Below, piece by piece: positions 11,329 to 24,275 of a stretch of 64,000 nucleotides of DNA. The first letter of the stretch is position 1, and each line of letters begins with the position of its first letter. The DNA lies in the NCBI RefSeq assembly GCF_040049295.1, contig NZ_JBDZDQ010000003.1:558001-622000 (forward strand), given 5' to 3'. The position numbers were made by a program, and so were the translations under genes. This stretch comes from Sphingomonas sp. KR3-1 (lineage in GTDB: Bacteria; Pseudomonadota; Alphaproteobacteria; Sphingomonadales; Sphingomonadaceae). Under the pieces are notes generated by a model. That model was not told where the DNA came from and made no database searches. It saw only the letters and a program-made list of their open reading frames with translations.

Positions 11329-12180
11329 ATGAACGCGCTCCTCTCCCACTGGCTGCTGGCAACGCCGATCTGGCTGATCGGTATCTTCCTGTTCGCCGGG
11401 ATGCTCGCCTTTGCCTGGCTCGGCATCCGGCTGCGGCGGCGACGCGACCGTGCGGCAGGGGGCAAGATCGACAAGGACGACGCCCAGGAGGGATTGATCG
11501 TCTCCGCGGTGATGGGCCTGCTCGCGCTGCTCGTCGGCTTCACCTTCTCGCTCGCGCTCGATCGCTATGACGCGCGGCGGATGGGCGTGCTGGAAGAGGC
11601 CAACACGATCGGCACCACCTATCTGCGCAGCCAGATGGTCGATGCGCCCTATCGCCAGCGGCTGAGCAGCATGCTCTCGCAATATGCCGACAACCGCATC
11701 GCCGTCGCGCAGCTTTCGCCCGGGCCGAAGCTCACCGAGCTGCTGGCGCGCAACGACCAGCTGATCACCGACCTGTGGACCGAGACGGTCGCCGCCTGGC
11801 CTTCGCTCAAGCATTATGATTTCTCGAGTTCGTATCTCGATACGATGAACGCGATGATCGACATGGACGCCACGCGCCGGGCCGCACGCCGCGCGCACGT
11901 GCCGGCGGAGGTGTTCCTGCTGCTCTTCATCTACCAGTTCGTCGCCGCCGGCGTGATCGGCTATGTCCTGGTCGGCGAGCGCGGGCGCCAGACGGCCGCC
12001 TTTCTCTTCGCGCTGTTCGGGCTGTCGCTGCTGCTGGTGATCGACCTGGATCGACCGACCGATGGCGGCATCATCGTATCGCAGCAGCCGATGCTCGATC
12101 TCCAGGCGATGATCCGCGCCAATCCGCCGCCCACCTTCGACCGGTTCAACGGCACCCGGACGGCAGTGCCGCCCGACTGA
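11329..12180 (+). CDS. Bestrophin-like (DUF4239) membrane protein
   Basis: The 283-residue protein has two N-terminal membrane helices (IWLIGIFLFAGMLAFAWLGIRL and AVMGLLALLVGFTFSLALDRYDARR). A soluble helical middle (EEANTIGTTYLRSQMV, typical of DUF4239) follows, then two C-terminal helices (VFLLLFIYQFVAAGVIGYVLV and TAAFLFALFGLSLLLVIDLDRP). DUF4239 proteins are described as bestrophin-like, hinting at ion conduction, but this is not proven. ATG 11329 is chosen over an upstream GTG/ATG run because it starts directly before the first helix with a purine-rich site ahead. It converges with pccA, leaving three bases between the stops. Confidence 0.82.
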   Translation: MNALLSHWLLATPIWLIGIFLFAGMLAFAWLGIRLRRRRDRAAGGKIDKDDAQEGLIVSAVMGLLALLVGFTFSLALDRYDARRMGVLEEANTIGTTYLRSQMVDAPYRQRLSSMLSQYADNRIAVAQLSPGPKLTELLARNDQLITDLWTETVAAWPSLKHYDFSSSYLDTMNAMIDMDATRRAARRAHVPAEVFLLLFIYQFVAAGVIGYVLVGERGRQTAAFLFALFGLSLLLVIDLDRPTDGGIIVSQQPMLDLQAMIRANPPPTFDRFNGTRTAVPPD

Positions 12181-12183
12181 GCG

Positions 12184-14202
<2,019 letters not shown>

Positions 14203-14209
14203 CAGTCAA

Positions 14210-14422
14210 TTACCCCAAGAAAATTGCGCACCAGACACTGATGACGAAGGTGATCGCAAGGAGCGACCAGTTAATCCAGAACTTGCCGGGCTCAATCGCA
14301 CGAGCACTGCGGCCGCCTCTCGCGCCAAGCAGCGTACCGCTCAACAAGGAGCCAGCCAGCTTCGCTCCGGCTATCACGGCCCACGCGATCGCAAAGAAAC
14401 GAAAGAAGCCCTGCTCGGTCAC
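14210..14422 (-). CDS. Small two-helix membrane protein in the propionate operon
   Basis: This 70-residue protein is not recognised. It has two hydrophobic segments (FFRFFAIAWAVIAGAKLAGSLL and NWSLLAITFVISVWCAIFLG) separated by a short basic loop, ending in ...IFLG. It lies between bioB (stop 14433) and pccA (start 14202) with only 7-10 bp gaps, so it must be co-transcribed. A second unrelated two-helix protein sits between pccB and the epimerase. No function is assigned; a membrane anchor or a transport accessory are possibilities only. Confidence 0.65.
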   Translation of the reverse strand: MTEQGFFRFFAIAWAVIAGAKLAGSLLSGTLLGARGGRSARAIEPGKFWINWSLLAITFVISVWCAIFLG

Positions 14423-14432
14423 GCCGCACGGA

Positions 14433-15427
14433 TCATTCCGCCGCCTCCAGCTCCACCTTCACCTCGGCCTGCATCGGCACCACGCCCAGCCGCGCGAACA
14501 GCGCCGCGTCCTTGTCGTCGCCGGCATTGCCCGCGGTCAGCAGCTTGTCGCCGGTGAAGATCGAGTTGGCGCCGGCCAGGAAGCAGAGCGCCTGGGTCGC
14601 GTCGCTCATGCTCTCGCGGCCCGCCGAGAGGCGGACCATGCTCGCCGGCATCGTGATCCGCGCCACCGCGATCGTGCGGACGAACTCGATATCGTCGATC
14701 TGCGCCAGCGGCGTGTCGGCCAGCATGTTGCCGAGCACCGTGCCCTTGATCGGCACCAGCGCGTTGACCGGCACGCTGCCCGGATGCACCGGCAAGGTCG
14801 CCAGCGCATGGATGAAGCCGACGCGGTCCGGCCGAGTCTCGCCCATGCCGACGATGCCGCCGCAGCACACGTTGATCCCCGCCTCGCGGACATGCTCGAG
14901 CGTGTCGAGCCGGTCCTCGAAGCTGCGCGTGGTGATCACCTCGGCATAGCGCTCGGGCGAGGTGTCGATATTGTGGTTGTAATAATCGAGCCCGGCATCG
15001 GCGAGCATCTGCGCCTGCTTCTCGCTGAGCATGCCCAGCGTCATGCAGGCCTCCATCCCCATCGCGCGCACACCCTGCACCATCTCGACGATGGCGGGCA
15101 TGTCGCGGTCCTTGGGGTTGCGCCAGGCCGCGCCCATGCAGAAGCGCGACGAGCCGTGGTCCTTCGCCTGCGCCGCGGCCTGGAGCACCTGGCGCACGTC
15201 CATCAGCTTGGTCGCCTTCAGCCCCGTCTCCGCCGAGACCGACTGGCTGCAATAGCCGCAATCCTCCGGGCAGCCGCCGGTCTTGATGCTGAGCAGCGTC
15301 GAGAGCTGGACTTCGTTCGCGGCGTGGTTCGCGCGGTGCACTTCGGCGGCGCGGAACACCAGCTCGGTGAAGGGCAGCTCGAACAGCGCGGCGATCTCTT
15401 CACGGGTCCAGTCGGTACGCACTTCGT

Positions 15428-15431
<4 letters not shown>
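14433..15431 (-). CDS. bioB: Biotin synthase
   Basis: This 332-residue radical-SAM enzyme inserts sulfur into dethiobiotin. The SAM cluster motif CPEDCGYC gives ligands C54, C58 and C61. Family signatures [19 protein letters not shown] and GGIVGMGE follow, and the R residue of [10 protein letters not shown] supports the auxiliary [2Fe-2S] cluster. The start ATG overlaps the mutase stop by four bases. Placing bioB inside the propionyl-CoA operon couples biotin supply to production of biotin-dependent PccA; bioA, bioD and bioF are not in the window. Confidence 0.95.
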
Positions 15432-17569
<2,138 letters not shown>

Positions 17570-17570
17570 G

Positions 17571-17709
17571 CTCCTTCTCCCCTTGTGGGAGAAGGAAGGG
17601 GCCCGCTGATGCAATCAGCGGGAAGAATGAGGGGGACGTATCGGGACACAACCCCCTCACCCTTCCGCGACTGCGTCGCTCCCTCCCTCTCCCACAAGGG
17701 GAGAGGGAA
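17571..17709. repeat. Composite intergenic inverted repeat inside the operon
   Basis: Left block (17571-17598) and right block (about 17681-17708) are inverted copies of a ctctccccttgtgggagag-type hairpin. An internal perfect hairpin lies at 17602-17621 (cccgctgat/atcagcggg). This extragenic repeat type is widespread in alphaproteobacteria. It fills nearly the whole gap between the epimerase and mutase genes and abuts the mutase start. Confidence 0.72.
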
Positions 17710-17716
17710 AATAGGC

Positions 17717-18136
17717 TCAATGCCCTTCATTGGGCGTCTCCATGATCTCGGTCAGCACCCCGCCCATGTCCTTCGGGTGGACGAAGAAGATCGGCGTGCC
17801 ATGCGCGCCGATGCGCGGCTCGCCCAGCACCTTGGCACCCTTGGCCTCGAACCAGGCCTTGGCTTCGTGGATATCGGGCACTTCGTAGCAGAGGTGATGC
17901 TGCCCGCCCGCCGGGTTCTTCACCAGGAAGCCGTGGATCGGCGAGCTTTCGCCCAGCGGCTCGATCAGTTCGATCTGGCTGTTTGGCGTGTCGACGAAGC
18001 ACACCTTCACCCCTTGCGCGGGCAAGTCGAACGGTTCGCGGATCACCTGCGCACCCATCACGTCACGGTAAAAGGCGATCGACGCTTCGATCGAGGGCGT
18101 CGCAACGCCAACATGGTTGAGGCGGCCGAGTTTCAT
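17717..18136 (-). CDS. mce: Methylmalonyl-CoA epimerase
   Basis: The 139-residue vicinal-oxygen-chelate protein interconverts (S)- and (R)-methylmalonyl-CoA, between PccAB and the mutase. Metal ligands are visible as LNHVGVAT (H7), GGQHHLCYEVPDI and the C-terminal LTEIMETP glutamate. IGAHGTPIFFVHPKDMGGVL is a family hallmark. The ATG at 18136 (MKLGRLNHVGVATPS) is the standard start and follows the upstream stop after a single base (TAGGATG), so translation is likely coupled. Confidence 0.95.
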   Translation of the reverse strand: MKLGRLNHVGVATPSIEASIAFYRDVMGAQVIREPFDLPAQGVKVCFVDTPNSQIELIEPLGESSPIHGFLVKNPAGGQHHLCYEVPDIHEAKAWFEAKGAKVLGEPRIGAHGTPIFFVHPKDMGGVLTEIMETPNEGH

Positions 18137-18137
18137 C

Positions 18138-18404
18138 CTATCCACCCAATCTCTGGACCAGTCCAACGACGGTGCCGATCGCCCCCGCCAGAAACATGAA
18201 GCAGCCAAAGCCGATCATGAACTTGTGCCAGCCGATACTGGCTCTGAAAGCCCCTGGACGTTGATCACGACAGGTCTTCCGGCTTCCATGGCTGAAATAG
18301 CCACGTTCGATGGAACGCTTCAGTTCCCGCCTTAGCCACAGGGTGAAGCACGCAACGCACGCCAGCCAGAAGCCGGCAAACAACAATGCCCCCACCGCAC
18401 TCAC
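18138..18404 (-). CDS. Small two-helix membrane protein in the propionate operon
   Basis: The 88-residue protein has an N-terminal helix ([19 protein letters not shown]), a basic loop with R/K and a Cys, and a second helix ([20 protein letters not shown]). It belongs to no family I recognise. Its start overlaps the pccB stop by four bases and its stop precedes the epimerase start by one base. That tight packing argues for a real, co-translated gene. It is not similar by eye to the other small membrane protein of the operon (14210-14422). Confidence 0.65.
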   Translation of the reverse strand: MSAVGALLFAGFWLACVACFTLWLRRELKRSIERGYFSHGSRKTCRDQRPGAFRASIGWHKFMIGFGCFMFLAGAIGTVVGLVQRLGG

Positions 18405-19927
18405 AGCGGGATATTGTCATGCTTCTTCCACGGGTTCTCGAGCTGCTTGTTCCGCAGCTTCCTGAGCCCCAGCGCCACGCGCCGCCGCGTGGAATGCGGC
18501 ATGATCACCTCGTCGACGAACCCCTTGCTCGCCGCTACGAACGGATTGGCGAAGCGCGCCTCATATTCGGCGGTGCGCTCGGCGATCTCCTCGGGCGTGC
18601 GCCCACGGAAGATGATCTCCACTGCGCCCTTGGCGCCCATCACCGCGATCTCGGCGGTCGGCCAGGCATAGTTGAGGTCGCCGCGCAGATGCTTGGAGGC
18701 CATCACGTCATAGGCGCCGCCATAGGCCTTGCGCGTGATCACCGTGATCTTGGGCACGGTCGCTTCGGCATAGGCGAAGAGCAGCTTGGCACCGTGCTTG
18801 ATGATCCCCGAATGCTCCTGGCCGACGCCCGGCAGGAAGCCCGGCACGTCGACGAACGTCACGATCGGAATCTCGAACGCGTCGCAGAAGCGTACGAACC
18901 GCGCCGCCTTCTTCGACGAGTTGATGTCCAGGCATCCGGCCAGCACCATCGGCTGGTTGGCGACCACGCCCACGCTGCGCCCCTCGATCCGGCCGAAACC
19001 GATCAGGATGTTGCCGGCATGGCTCGGCTGCAGCTCGAAGAACTCGCCCTCGTCGAGCGTCTTCCGGATCAGCTCGTGCATGTCATAGGGCTGGTTCGCG
19101 CTCGGCGGGATCAGCGTGTCGAGGCTCGGCTCGAGGCGATCCCAGGGATCGTCGCACGGCCGCTCCGGAACAGCCTCGCGGTTCGAGGCGGGAAGGAAGT
19201 CCACGAAGTCGCGGGCCGCGAGCAGCGCCTCGATATCGTTATCGAAGGCCACGTCAGCGACCCCCGACTTCGTGGTATGCGTCACAGCTCCGCCCAGTTC
19301 CTCCTGCGTGACGATCTCGTTGGTAACGGTCTTCACTACATCTGGGCCGGTGACGAACATGTACGATGAATCCTTCACCATGAAGATGAAGTCGGTCATC
19401 GCGGGAGAATAGACGGCCCCGCCTGCGCAGGGCCCCATGATCAGGCTGAGCTGGGGCACCACGCCGCTCGCCAATACGTTGCGCTGGAACACCTCGGCAT
19501 AGCCGCCGAGCGAGGCGACACCCTCCTGGATGCGCGCGCCGCCGCTGTCGTTCAGGCCGATCACCGGGGCGCCGACCTTCATCGCCATGTCCATGATCTT
19601 GCAGATCTTCTGCGCGTGGCGCTCGCTGAGCGAGCCGCCGAACACGGTGAAGTCCTGGCTGAACACGAAGACGAGGCGGCCGTTGATCGTGCCGCTGCCG
19701 GTGACGACGCCGTCACCGGGGACGATCTGGTCCTGCATGCCGAAGTCGACGCAGTTATGCTCGACATACATGTCGAGCTCCTCGAACGATCCTTGGTCGA
19801 GCAGCACCTCGACGCGCTCGCGCGCGGTGAGCTTGCCCTTGGCATGCTGCGCGTCGACTCGCTTCTGTCCCCCGCCCAAGCGAGCGGCGGCGCGGCGGCG
19901 TTCCAGTTCCTCGATCGTCGACGACAT
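18401..19927 (-). CDS. pccB: Propionyl-CoA carboxylase, beta (carboxyltransferase) subunit
   Basis: This 508-residue crotonase-fold carboxyltransferase transfers carboxyl from carboxybiotin on PccA to propionyl-CoA. Visible signatures: [40 protein letters not shown] and [37 protein letters not shown] and the C-terminal basic tail [28 protein letters not shown] are typical of PccB. ATG 19927 ([13 protein letters not shown]) is preceded by AAGGGG at 7 nt; an extended frame to 19993 would overlap the operator region. It is the first gene of the operon and divergent from scfR. Confidence 0.95.
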   Translation of the reverse strand: MSSTIEELERRRAAARLGGGQKRVDAQHAKGKLTARERVEVLLDQGSFEELDMYVEHNCVDFGMQDQIVPGDGVVTGSGTINGRLVFVFSQDFTVFGGSLSERHAQKICKIMDMAMKVGAPVIGLNDSGGARIQEGVASLGGYAEVFQRNVLASGVVPQLSLIMGPCAGGAVYSPAMTDFIFMVKDSSYMFVTGPDVVKTVTNEIVTQEELGGAVTHTTKSGVADVAFDNDIEALLAARDFVDFLPASNREAVPERPCDDPWDRLEPSLDTLIPPSANQPYDMHELIRKTLDEGEFFELQPSHAGNILIGFGRIEGRSVGVVANQPMVLAGCLDINSSKKAARFVRFCDAFEIPIVTFVDVPGFLPGVGQEHSGIIKHGAKLLFAYAEATVPKITVITRKAYGGAYDVMASKHLRGDLNYAWPTAEIAVMGAKGAVEIIFRGRTPEEIAERTAEYEARFANPFVAASKGFVDEVIMPHSTRRRVALGLRKLRNKQLENPWKKHDNIPL

Positions 19928-19978
19928 GCGGTTCCCCTTGGAATTGGCGGCTTCTGCATGGGACATGCCGCCACGGCA

Positions 19979-20029
19979 AATGCAATGTTGCAAAGTTGTA
20001 AGTGGCAGGTTTGCAGATATACTGCATCA
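19979..20029 (+). promoter_or_regulatory. Probable ScfR operator and scfR promoter
   Basis: The gap between pccB and scfR holds TGCA-core sites: AATGCAAT at 19979, GTTGCAAA at 19987 and TTTGCAGA at 20010. The last two match TTTGCAAA, the half-site remembered for Rhodobacter PccR, at 7 of 8 positions. A promoter toward scfR reads TTGTAA (19996-20001), 16 bp, TATACT (20018-20023). The expected start of transcription, near 20030, is the A of the scfR ATG, so the mRNA may be leaderless. One site overlaps the -10, which suggests autoregulation. Confidence 0.5.
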
Positions 20030-21430
20030 ATGAGCAATTCTCCCCGTCGCCGCGTCTTCGAGGGCTTCCGCGTTCGCGAGCTGCGCCGGCGCGTGGGCCT
20101 GAGCCAGGCGGCAATGGCGACGCGGCTAGGCATCTCGGTTTCCTACCTTTCGCAGATCGAGAACAACGACCGGCCGATCACCGATATCGTCCTGGTCGCC
20201 CTCTCCCGCGAATTCCCGCTCGAGGCGTTCGGCGACGCCGCCGACAGCTCGGCGCTGCTCCGCACGATCGACGCGGCCACCGATGCCAGCGTTCCGGCCG
20301 AGCGGCTCGACGAGGCCGATGTCCGCCGCGGCATCGAGCAGCAGCCGCTCCTCGCCCGCCGCATGGTCGCGCTGCACGAGGCCTGGCAGCGCAGCCAGGA
20401 GCAGCTCCGCGTCCTCGACGACCGCTTCGACAGCGGCACCAGCGACGCCGCGCCGCTCCCCTGGGAAGAAGTCCGCGACTGGTTCCAGGCCGAGGGCAAC
20501 TATATCGACGTGATCGATCGCTCGGCCGAAACGCTCGCCCAGGACCTCGATGCCGATCGCCCCACCCGCGGGCTGGAGGATCGCCTGCGCTGGCACGGCG
20601 TCCGCGTCATCGGCGAGGATGGCGACGGCAGCCAGCTCAGCCGCTTCGATCCGCGCGATCGCACCCTTGCGGTCAACAGCGCGCTCCCGCCGGAGAGCCG
20701 TGCCTTCCTGCTCGCGCACCGGCTGGTCCGCTACGAGTTCGAGAATGAGATGCGCCAGGTCGTCGCAGAGTCCGGCCTTGCCACGCCGGCCGCGCGCGAA
20801 TTGCTCAGCATCGGCCTCGCCAACTATGCCGCGGGTGCGCTGCTGATGCCCTATGGCGCGTTCAAGGACACTGCGCGCGACGTGCGCCACGATATCGATC
20901 GGCTGCGCCAGCGCTTCGGCGTGAGCTTCGAGCAGGCCTGCCATCGCCTCTCCACCCTCCAGCGCCCAGGCATGCAGGGGCTGCCCTTCTTCTTCTGCCG
21001 GGTCGACATGGCCGGCAACATTACCAAGCGGCATTCGGCGACCCGGCTGCAATTCGCCCGCTTCGGCGGCGCCTGTCCGTTGTGGATGGTCCACGAGGCC
21101 GTGGCGATCCCCGATCGCATCCTGGTCCAGCATGCCGAAATGCCCGACGGCACGCGCTACGTCTCGATGGCCAAGGGGCTGGTGAAGCCGTCCGGCAGCT
21201 ATGCCCGCCCCTCGCGCCGCTACGCCGTGACGCTGGGCTGCGAGGAAGCCTATGCGGCGGACTTCGTCTATGCCGACGATCTCAAGCCCGGCGGCGCGGC
21301 GACTCCGATCGGCGCCAATTGCCGCATCTGCCCGCGCACCGATTGCGACCAGCGTGCCTTCCCGCCCGCGGCCTCCTCGATCGCGATCGATCCGGACCGG
21401 CGCAGCGTGGTGCCATACGGCTTCAATTGA
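20030..21430 (+). CDS. Short-chain fatty acyl-CoA regulator (ScfR/PccR family)
   Basis: The 466-residue regulator has an N-terminal XRE helix-turn-helix (RELRRRVGLSQAAMATRLGISVSYLSQIENNDRPIT). An IrrE/ImmA-like central domain follows whose metal motif is degenerate (LLAHRLVRYEFENE instead of HExxH). The DUF2083-type C-terminal domain ends with a conserved cysteine cluster, C431-x2-C434...C439 (CRICPRTDCDQRAFP). Characterised relatives sense short-chain acyl-CoAs, and PccR activates pcc genes. Divergence from pccB strongly suggests control of the propionate operon. Start ATG 20030; no Shine-Dalgarno is present, consistent with a leaderless transcript. Confidence 0.88.
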   Translation: MSNSPRRRVFEGFRVRELRRRVGLSQAAMATRLGISVSYLSQIENNDRPITDIVLVALSREFPLEAFGDAADSSALLRTIDAATDASVPAERLDEADVRRGIEQQPLLARRMVALHEAWQRSQEQLRVLDDRFDSGTSDAAPLPWEEVRDWFQAEGNYIDVIDRSAETLAQDLDADRPTRGLEDRLRWHGVRVIGEDGDGSQLSRFDPRDRTLAVNSALPPESRAFLLAHRLVRYEFENEMRQVVAESGLATPAARELLSIGLANYAAGALLMPYGAFKDTARDVRHDIDRLRQRFGVSFEQACHRLSTLQRPGMQGLPFFFCRVDMAGNITKRHSATRLQFARFGGACPLWMVHEAVAIPDRILVQHAEMPDGTRYVSMAKGLVKPSGSYARPSRRYAVTLGCEEAYAADFVYADDLKPGGAATPIGANCRICPRTDCDQRAFPPAASSIAIDPDRRSVVPYGFN

Positions 21431-21490
21431 GCCCGTGGCAAAGAGGAGCCCCGTTTCCCATATCCCGTGCTGGCCACGCAGCGAGGGACC

Positions 21491-21925
21491 ATGTTCGTAA
21501 GCGTCACGCGTCTCCGCATCCGTTCCTGGCGCTTTCTCCCGGCCTTCGCGCTGCTAACCCTGCAAACCAACCGCCAGGTGCGTGCCGCTGCGGGGTTTCG
21601 CGCAGGCTCGCTGCTGCCCGATCGGCACTTCACCTTCTGGACGCTCACGCTGTGGGACAGCGCCGAGGACATGCGCGCCTATATCACCGCCGGCGCGCAC
21701 CGGGTGGCGATGCCGAAATTGAAGCATTGGTGCGACGAGGCGAGCATCGTCCATTGGGACCAGCCGGACACGACCCTGCCGGCATGGTCCGAAGCCGATG
21801 CGCGGATGCGCGCCGAGGGGCGCCCGTCCAAGGTGCTCCACCCCACTGCCGCGCATCTGGCGATGGCCTATGCCAGCCCGCGCCTCAGCCGCGCCGCGTC
21901 GATCCAGCCGGACGCGCGCGCCTAG
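21491..21925 (+). CDS. DUF3291-like protein (monooxygenase-fold)
   Basis: This 144-residue protein resembles the DUF3291/spheroidene-monooxygenase-like ferredoxin-fold group. It starts MFVSVTRLRIRSWRFLPAF; the core FTFWTLTLWDSAEDMRAYITAGAHRVAMPKLKHWCDEASIVHW is characteristic. A basic proline-containing tail follows. Such proteins are small dimeric alpha-beta barrels, some of which bind haem; no function is established. The start ATG 21491 has GAGGGA just upstream. It lies after scfR on the same strand with a 60-bp gap but need not share its transcript. Confidence 0.75.
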   Translation: MFVSVTRLRIRSWRFLPAFALLTLQTNRQVRAAAGFRAGSLLPDRHFTFWTLTLWDSAEDMRAYITAGAHRVAMPKLKHWCDEASIVHWDQPDTTLPAWSEADARMRAEGRPSKVLHPTAAHLAMAYASPRLSRAASIQPDARA

Positions 21926-21989
21926 GAGTTGCCGCGAGCCCCTCGCCCGTGGCATACCCGAAAAACGAAAAAGCCTTGGGAGAGGTACG

Positions 21990-22748
21990 ATGGCCACCGC
22001 GCTGGCAAGCAAGCAGATGACCGAAGCCGAGTGGGAGGCCCGCCAGCAGCTCGCCGCCTGTTACCGCGTGTTCGACATGCTCGGCTGGTCCGAGATGATC
22101 TACAACCACATCACGCTGAAGGTGCCGGACGAGGAAGGCGCGTTCCTGATCAATCCGTTCGGACTGCACTTCAGCGAGGTGAAGGCATCGAACCTCGTCA
22201 AGATCGATATCGACGGGAACAAGCTCGACGACTCGCCCTATCCGGTGAACCGTGCCGGCTTCGTCCAGCACGCGCTGTTCCACCGCCATCTGCCCGACGT
22301 ACACTGCATCGCGCATACGCACACCACGGCGGGCATGGCAGTCGCCAGCGTCGAGGGCGGCCTGCGCCCGACCAACTTCTATGCCTGCAGCTTCGCCGGC
22401 CAGATCGCCTATCACGACTTCGAAGGCGTCACGGTGCGCGACGAGGAGGGCGAGCGGTTGCTCGCGCATCTCGGCGACAAGCGCGTGATGCTGCTCAAGA
22501 ACCACGGCATCCTGGTGATGGGCCGCACGCTGCCCGAGGCGTTCATCAAGCACTGGTCGCTCCAGCGCGCCTGCGAGATCCAGATTGCCACGGCGAGCAT
22601 GGGCGAGCCGCTGGTCGTGTCGGACGAAGTGGTAGCGGTGCACCAGCGGGATCTCCACATGGCCCAGGTCCCCGGCGGCCCGGGCGCGGCGGACTTCGCG
22701 GCGATGGTCCGGCTGGTCGACCGCACGGACAAGAGCTGGCGGGAGTAA
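21990..22748 (+). CDS. Class II aldolase/adducin family protein
   Basis: The 252-residue protein has the class II aldolase fold. Zinc-binding histidines appear in IAHTHTTAGMAV and in LLKNHGILVMGRT; WSEMIYNHITLKVPD near the start is typical of the adducin-like subgroup. Family members cleave or epimerise phospho-sugars, but many bacterial homologues like this one have unknown substrates. The ATG at 21990 follows a strong GGGAGAGG. It converges with the dioxygenase gene, 25 bp away. Confidence 0.9.
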   Translation: MATALASKQMTEAEWEARQQLAACYRVFDMLGWSEMIYNHITLKVPDEEGAFLINPFGLHFSEVKASNLVKIDIDGNKLDDSPYPVNRAGFVQHALFHRHLPDVHCIAHTHTTAGMAVASVEGGLRPTNFYACSFAGQIAYHDFEGVTVRDEEGERLLAHLGDKRVMLLKNHGILVMGRTLPEAFIKHWSLQRACEIQIATASMGEPLVVSDEVVAVHQRDLHMAQVPGGPGAADFAAMVRLVDRTDKSWRE

Positions 22749-22773
22749 GACCCTCTCCCGCCGCGATGGAGAG

Positions 22774-23574
22774 CTACCCGAACCGATACCCGCTGACCGT
22801 CCAGCCCAGCACATGGTCGCGGTAGTCGCGCGCCGCCGGCCCCTCGCCGCCCGCGCCGAGCGCGACCATCAGCGGCAGCAAATGCTCCTCGCGCGGATGA
22901 GCGAACTGGGCATAGGGCAGCGCGCTCCACGCGGCGACCGCGGCGGCGCGCGTGGCAGGGTCGGGATCGGTCACCGCGTTGGTCAGCGCATCGTCCCACA
23001 CATCGGCATAGGGCGTCACTTCGGGGCCGCGCGCACGCAGGTTGTGGAAGCTCATGCCCGAGCCGACGATCAGCACGCCCTCGTCCCTGAGCGGCGCGAG
23101 CGCCTTGCCCATCGCGATATGGTCGGCCGGATCGAGGTCCTTGCGCAGCGAGAGCTGGACCAGCGGGATGTCCGCGCCCGGCACCGCGACCATCATCGGG
23201 ATGAACACCCCGTGGTCCCAGCCGCGCTCGGCCTCCTCGCCTACCGGGAAGCCCGCGCCTTCGAGCAGCGTCTTCGCGCGCGCCGCCACCTCCGGCGAGC
23301 CCGGCGCATCCCAGCGCAGGCGATAGGTGTGCTCGGGGAAACCGTAATAGTCGAACAGCAGCGGCTGGCCGGCGCCGGTGTGCACCGTCACCTGCTTCTC
23401 TTCCCAATGGCCGGAGACAAGCAGGATGGCCTTGGGGCGCTCGGGCAGCGAGTCGATCAGCCCGGCGAGATAGCCCTGCATCTTCTGCCACATCGGGTCG
23501 GCCGGGCCGCCATCGGGGTCCATGAAGAAGCACGGGCCGCCGCCGTGCGGGATGAAGAGCGTGGGGAGTGTCAT
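22774..23574 (-). CDS. Class III extradiol dioxygenase (DODA/LigB type)
   Basis: The 266-residue non-haem iron ring-cleavage enzyme resembles 4,5-DOPA extradiol dioxygenases (YgiD). Metal ligands are expected in LFIPHGGGP (H10) and LVSGHWEE; WDHGVFIPMM and VGSGMSFHN are family signatures. In YgiD-type proteins the metal can be zinc or iron and the physiological substrate is often unknown. The start is ATG 23574, after a short non-family extension in the same frame. It is divergent from the [2Fe-2S] subunit gene. Confidence 0.9.
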   Translation of the reverse strand: MTLPTLFIPHGGGPCFFMDPDGGPADPMWQKMQGYLAGLIDSLPERPKAILLVSGHWEEKQVTVHTGAGQPLLFDYYGFPEHTYRLRWDAPGSPEVAARAKTLLEGAGFPVGEEAERGWDHGVFIPMMVAVPGADIPLVQLSLRKDLDPADHIAMGKALAPLRDEGVLIVGSGMSFHNLRARGPEVTPYADVWDDALTNAVTDPDPATRAAAVAAWSALPYAQFAHPREEHLLPLMVALGAGGEGPAARDYRDHVLGWTVSGYRFG

Positions 23575-23651
23575 GCAGCCGATGTCGCGTGCTGCACGGC
23601 ACGGCACAATGCCGGTTTCGGAAACACCGCGTTTCCCGCTACATTCCCGGC

Positions 23652-24158
23652 ATGACTCGCTTCACCGTCAACAACCAGCCGGTCGCCTACAAGATGGACC
23701 CGCGCACGCCGCTCCTCTGGGCGCTGCGCGACGCCTCGAACCTCACCGGCACCAAATATGGCTGCGGCACCGGCGATTGCGGCGCCTGCACGATCGACGT
23801 CGACGGCACCGCCCGCCTCGCCTGCCAGGAGACGATCGGCGCGCTTGAGGGCACCTTCGTGACCACGATCGAGGGCCTGTCCAAGGATCGCAGCCACCCG
23901 GTGCAACAGGCCTTCATCGCCGCCAACGTCCCCCAGTGCGGCTATTGCATCCCCGGCATGGTGATGGCCGCCGCCGTTCTGCTGCGCGCCAACCGCAATC
24001 CGAGCGAGCAGGACATCAAGGATGCGCTCCCCAATATCTGCCGCTGCGGCATCTATCCGCGGCTGATCGAGGCGGTGCAGCAGGCCGCGCGGATCGCCCG
24101 GGGCGACGTCGCGGCGCCCGAGCCGGGCCAGGACGCACCCACCCCAGCGGAACCCTGA
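23652..24158 (+). CDS. [2Fe-2S] subunit of a molybdenum hydroxylase (IorA-like)
   Basis: This 168-residue protein carries both clusters of the xanthine-oxidase-family small subunit. The plant-ferredoxin-type cluster uses C38, C43, C46 and C58. The C-terminal helical cluster uses C96, C99, C130 and C132 (CGYC...CRC). The IorA type normally partners a molybdopterin large subunit in an adjacent gene, but none occurs here: the neighbours are an extradiol dioxygenase and an RcnB-like protein. Either the large subunit is encoded elsewhere or the protein works alone. The C-terminal tail is Pro/Glu rich. Confidence 0.9.
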   Translation: MTRFTVNNQPVAYKMDPRTPLLWALRDASNLTGTKYGCGTGDCGACTIDVDGTARLACQETIGALEGTFVTTIEGLSKDRSHPVQQAFIAANVPQCGYCIPGMVMAAAVLLRANRNPSEQDIKDALPNICRCGIYPRLIEAVQQAARIARGDVAAPEPGQDAPTPAEP

Positions 24159-24275
24159 TATTTCAAATGCTTTCAATCAGCTGACAGCTGAATTCAGACT
24201 CGTGTCAGCCACCGGGCTTTAAAGAGCGTTTACCTCGAAAGCCCGGCGTCGTGCCGGTCCCAGCGGAGAGAGATA

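Noticed and set aside
10434..11543. One long 369-residue protein including the DUF202 domain
   Set aside because: The upstream two-thirds read through the DUF1622 gene in a different frame; ATG 10811 with the ATGA overlap gives the family-sized protein.
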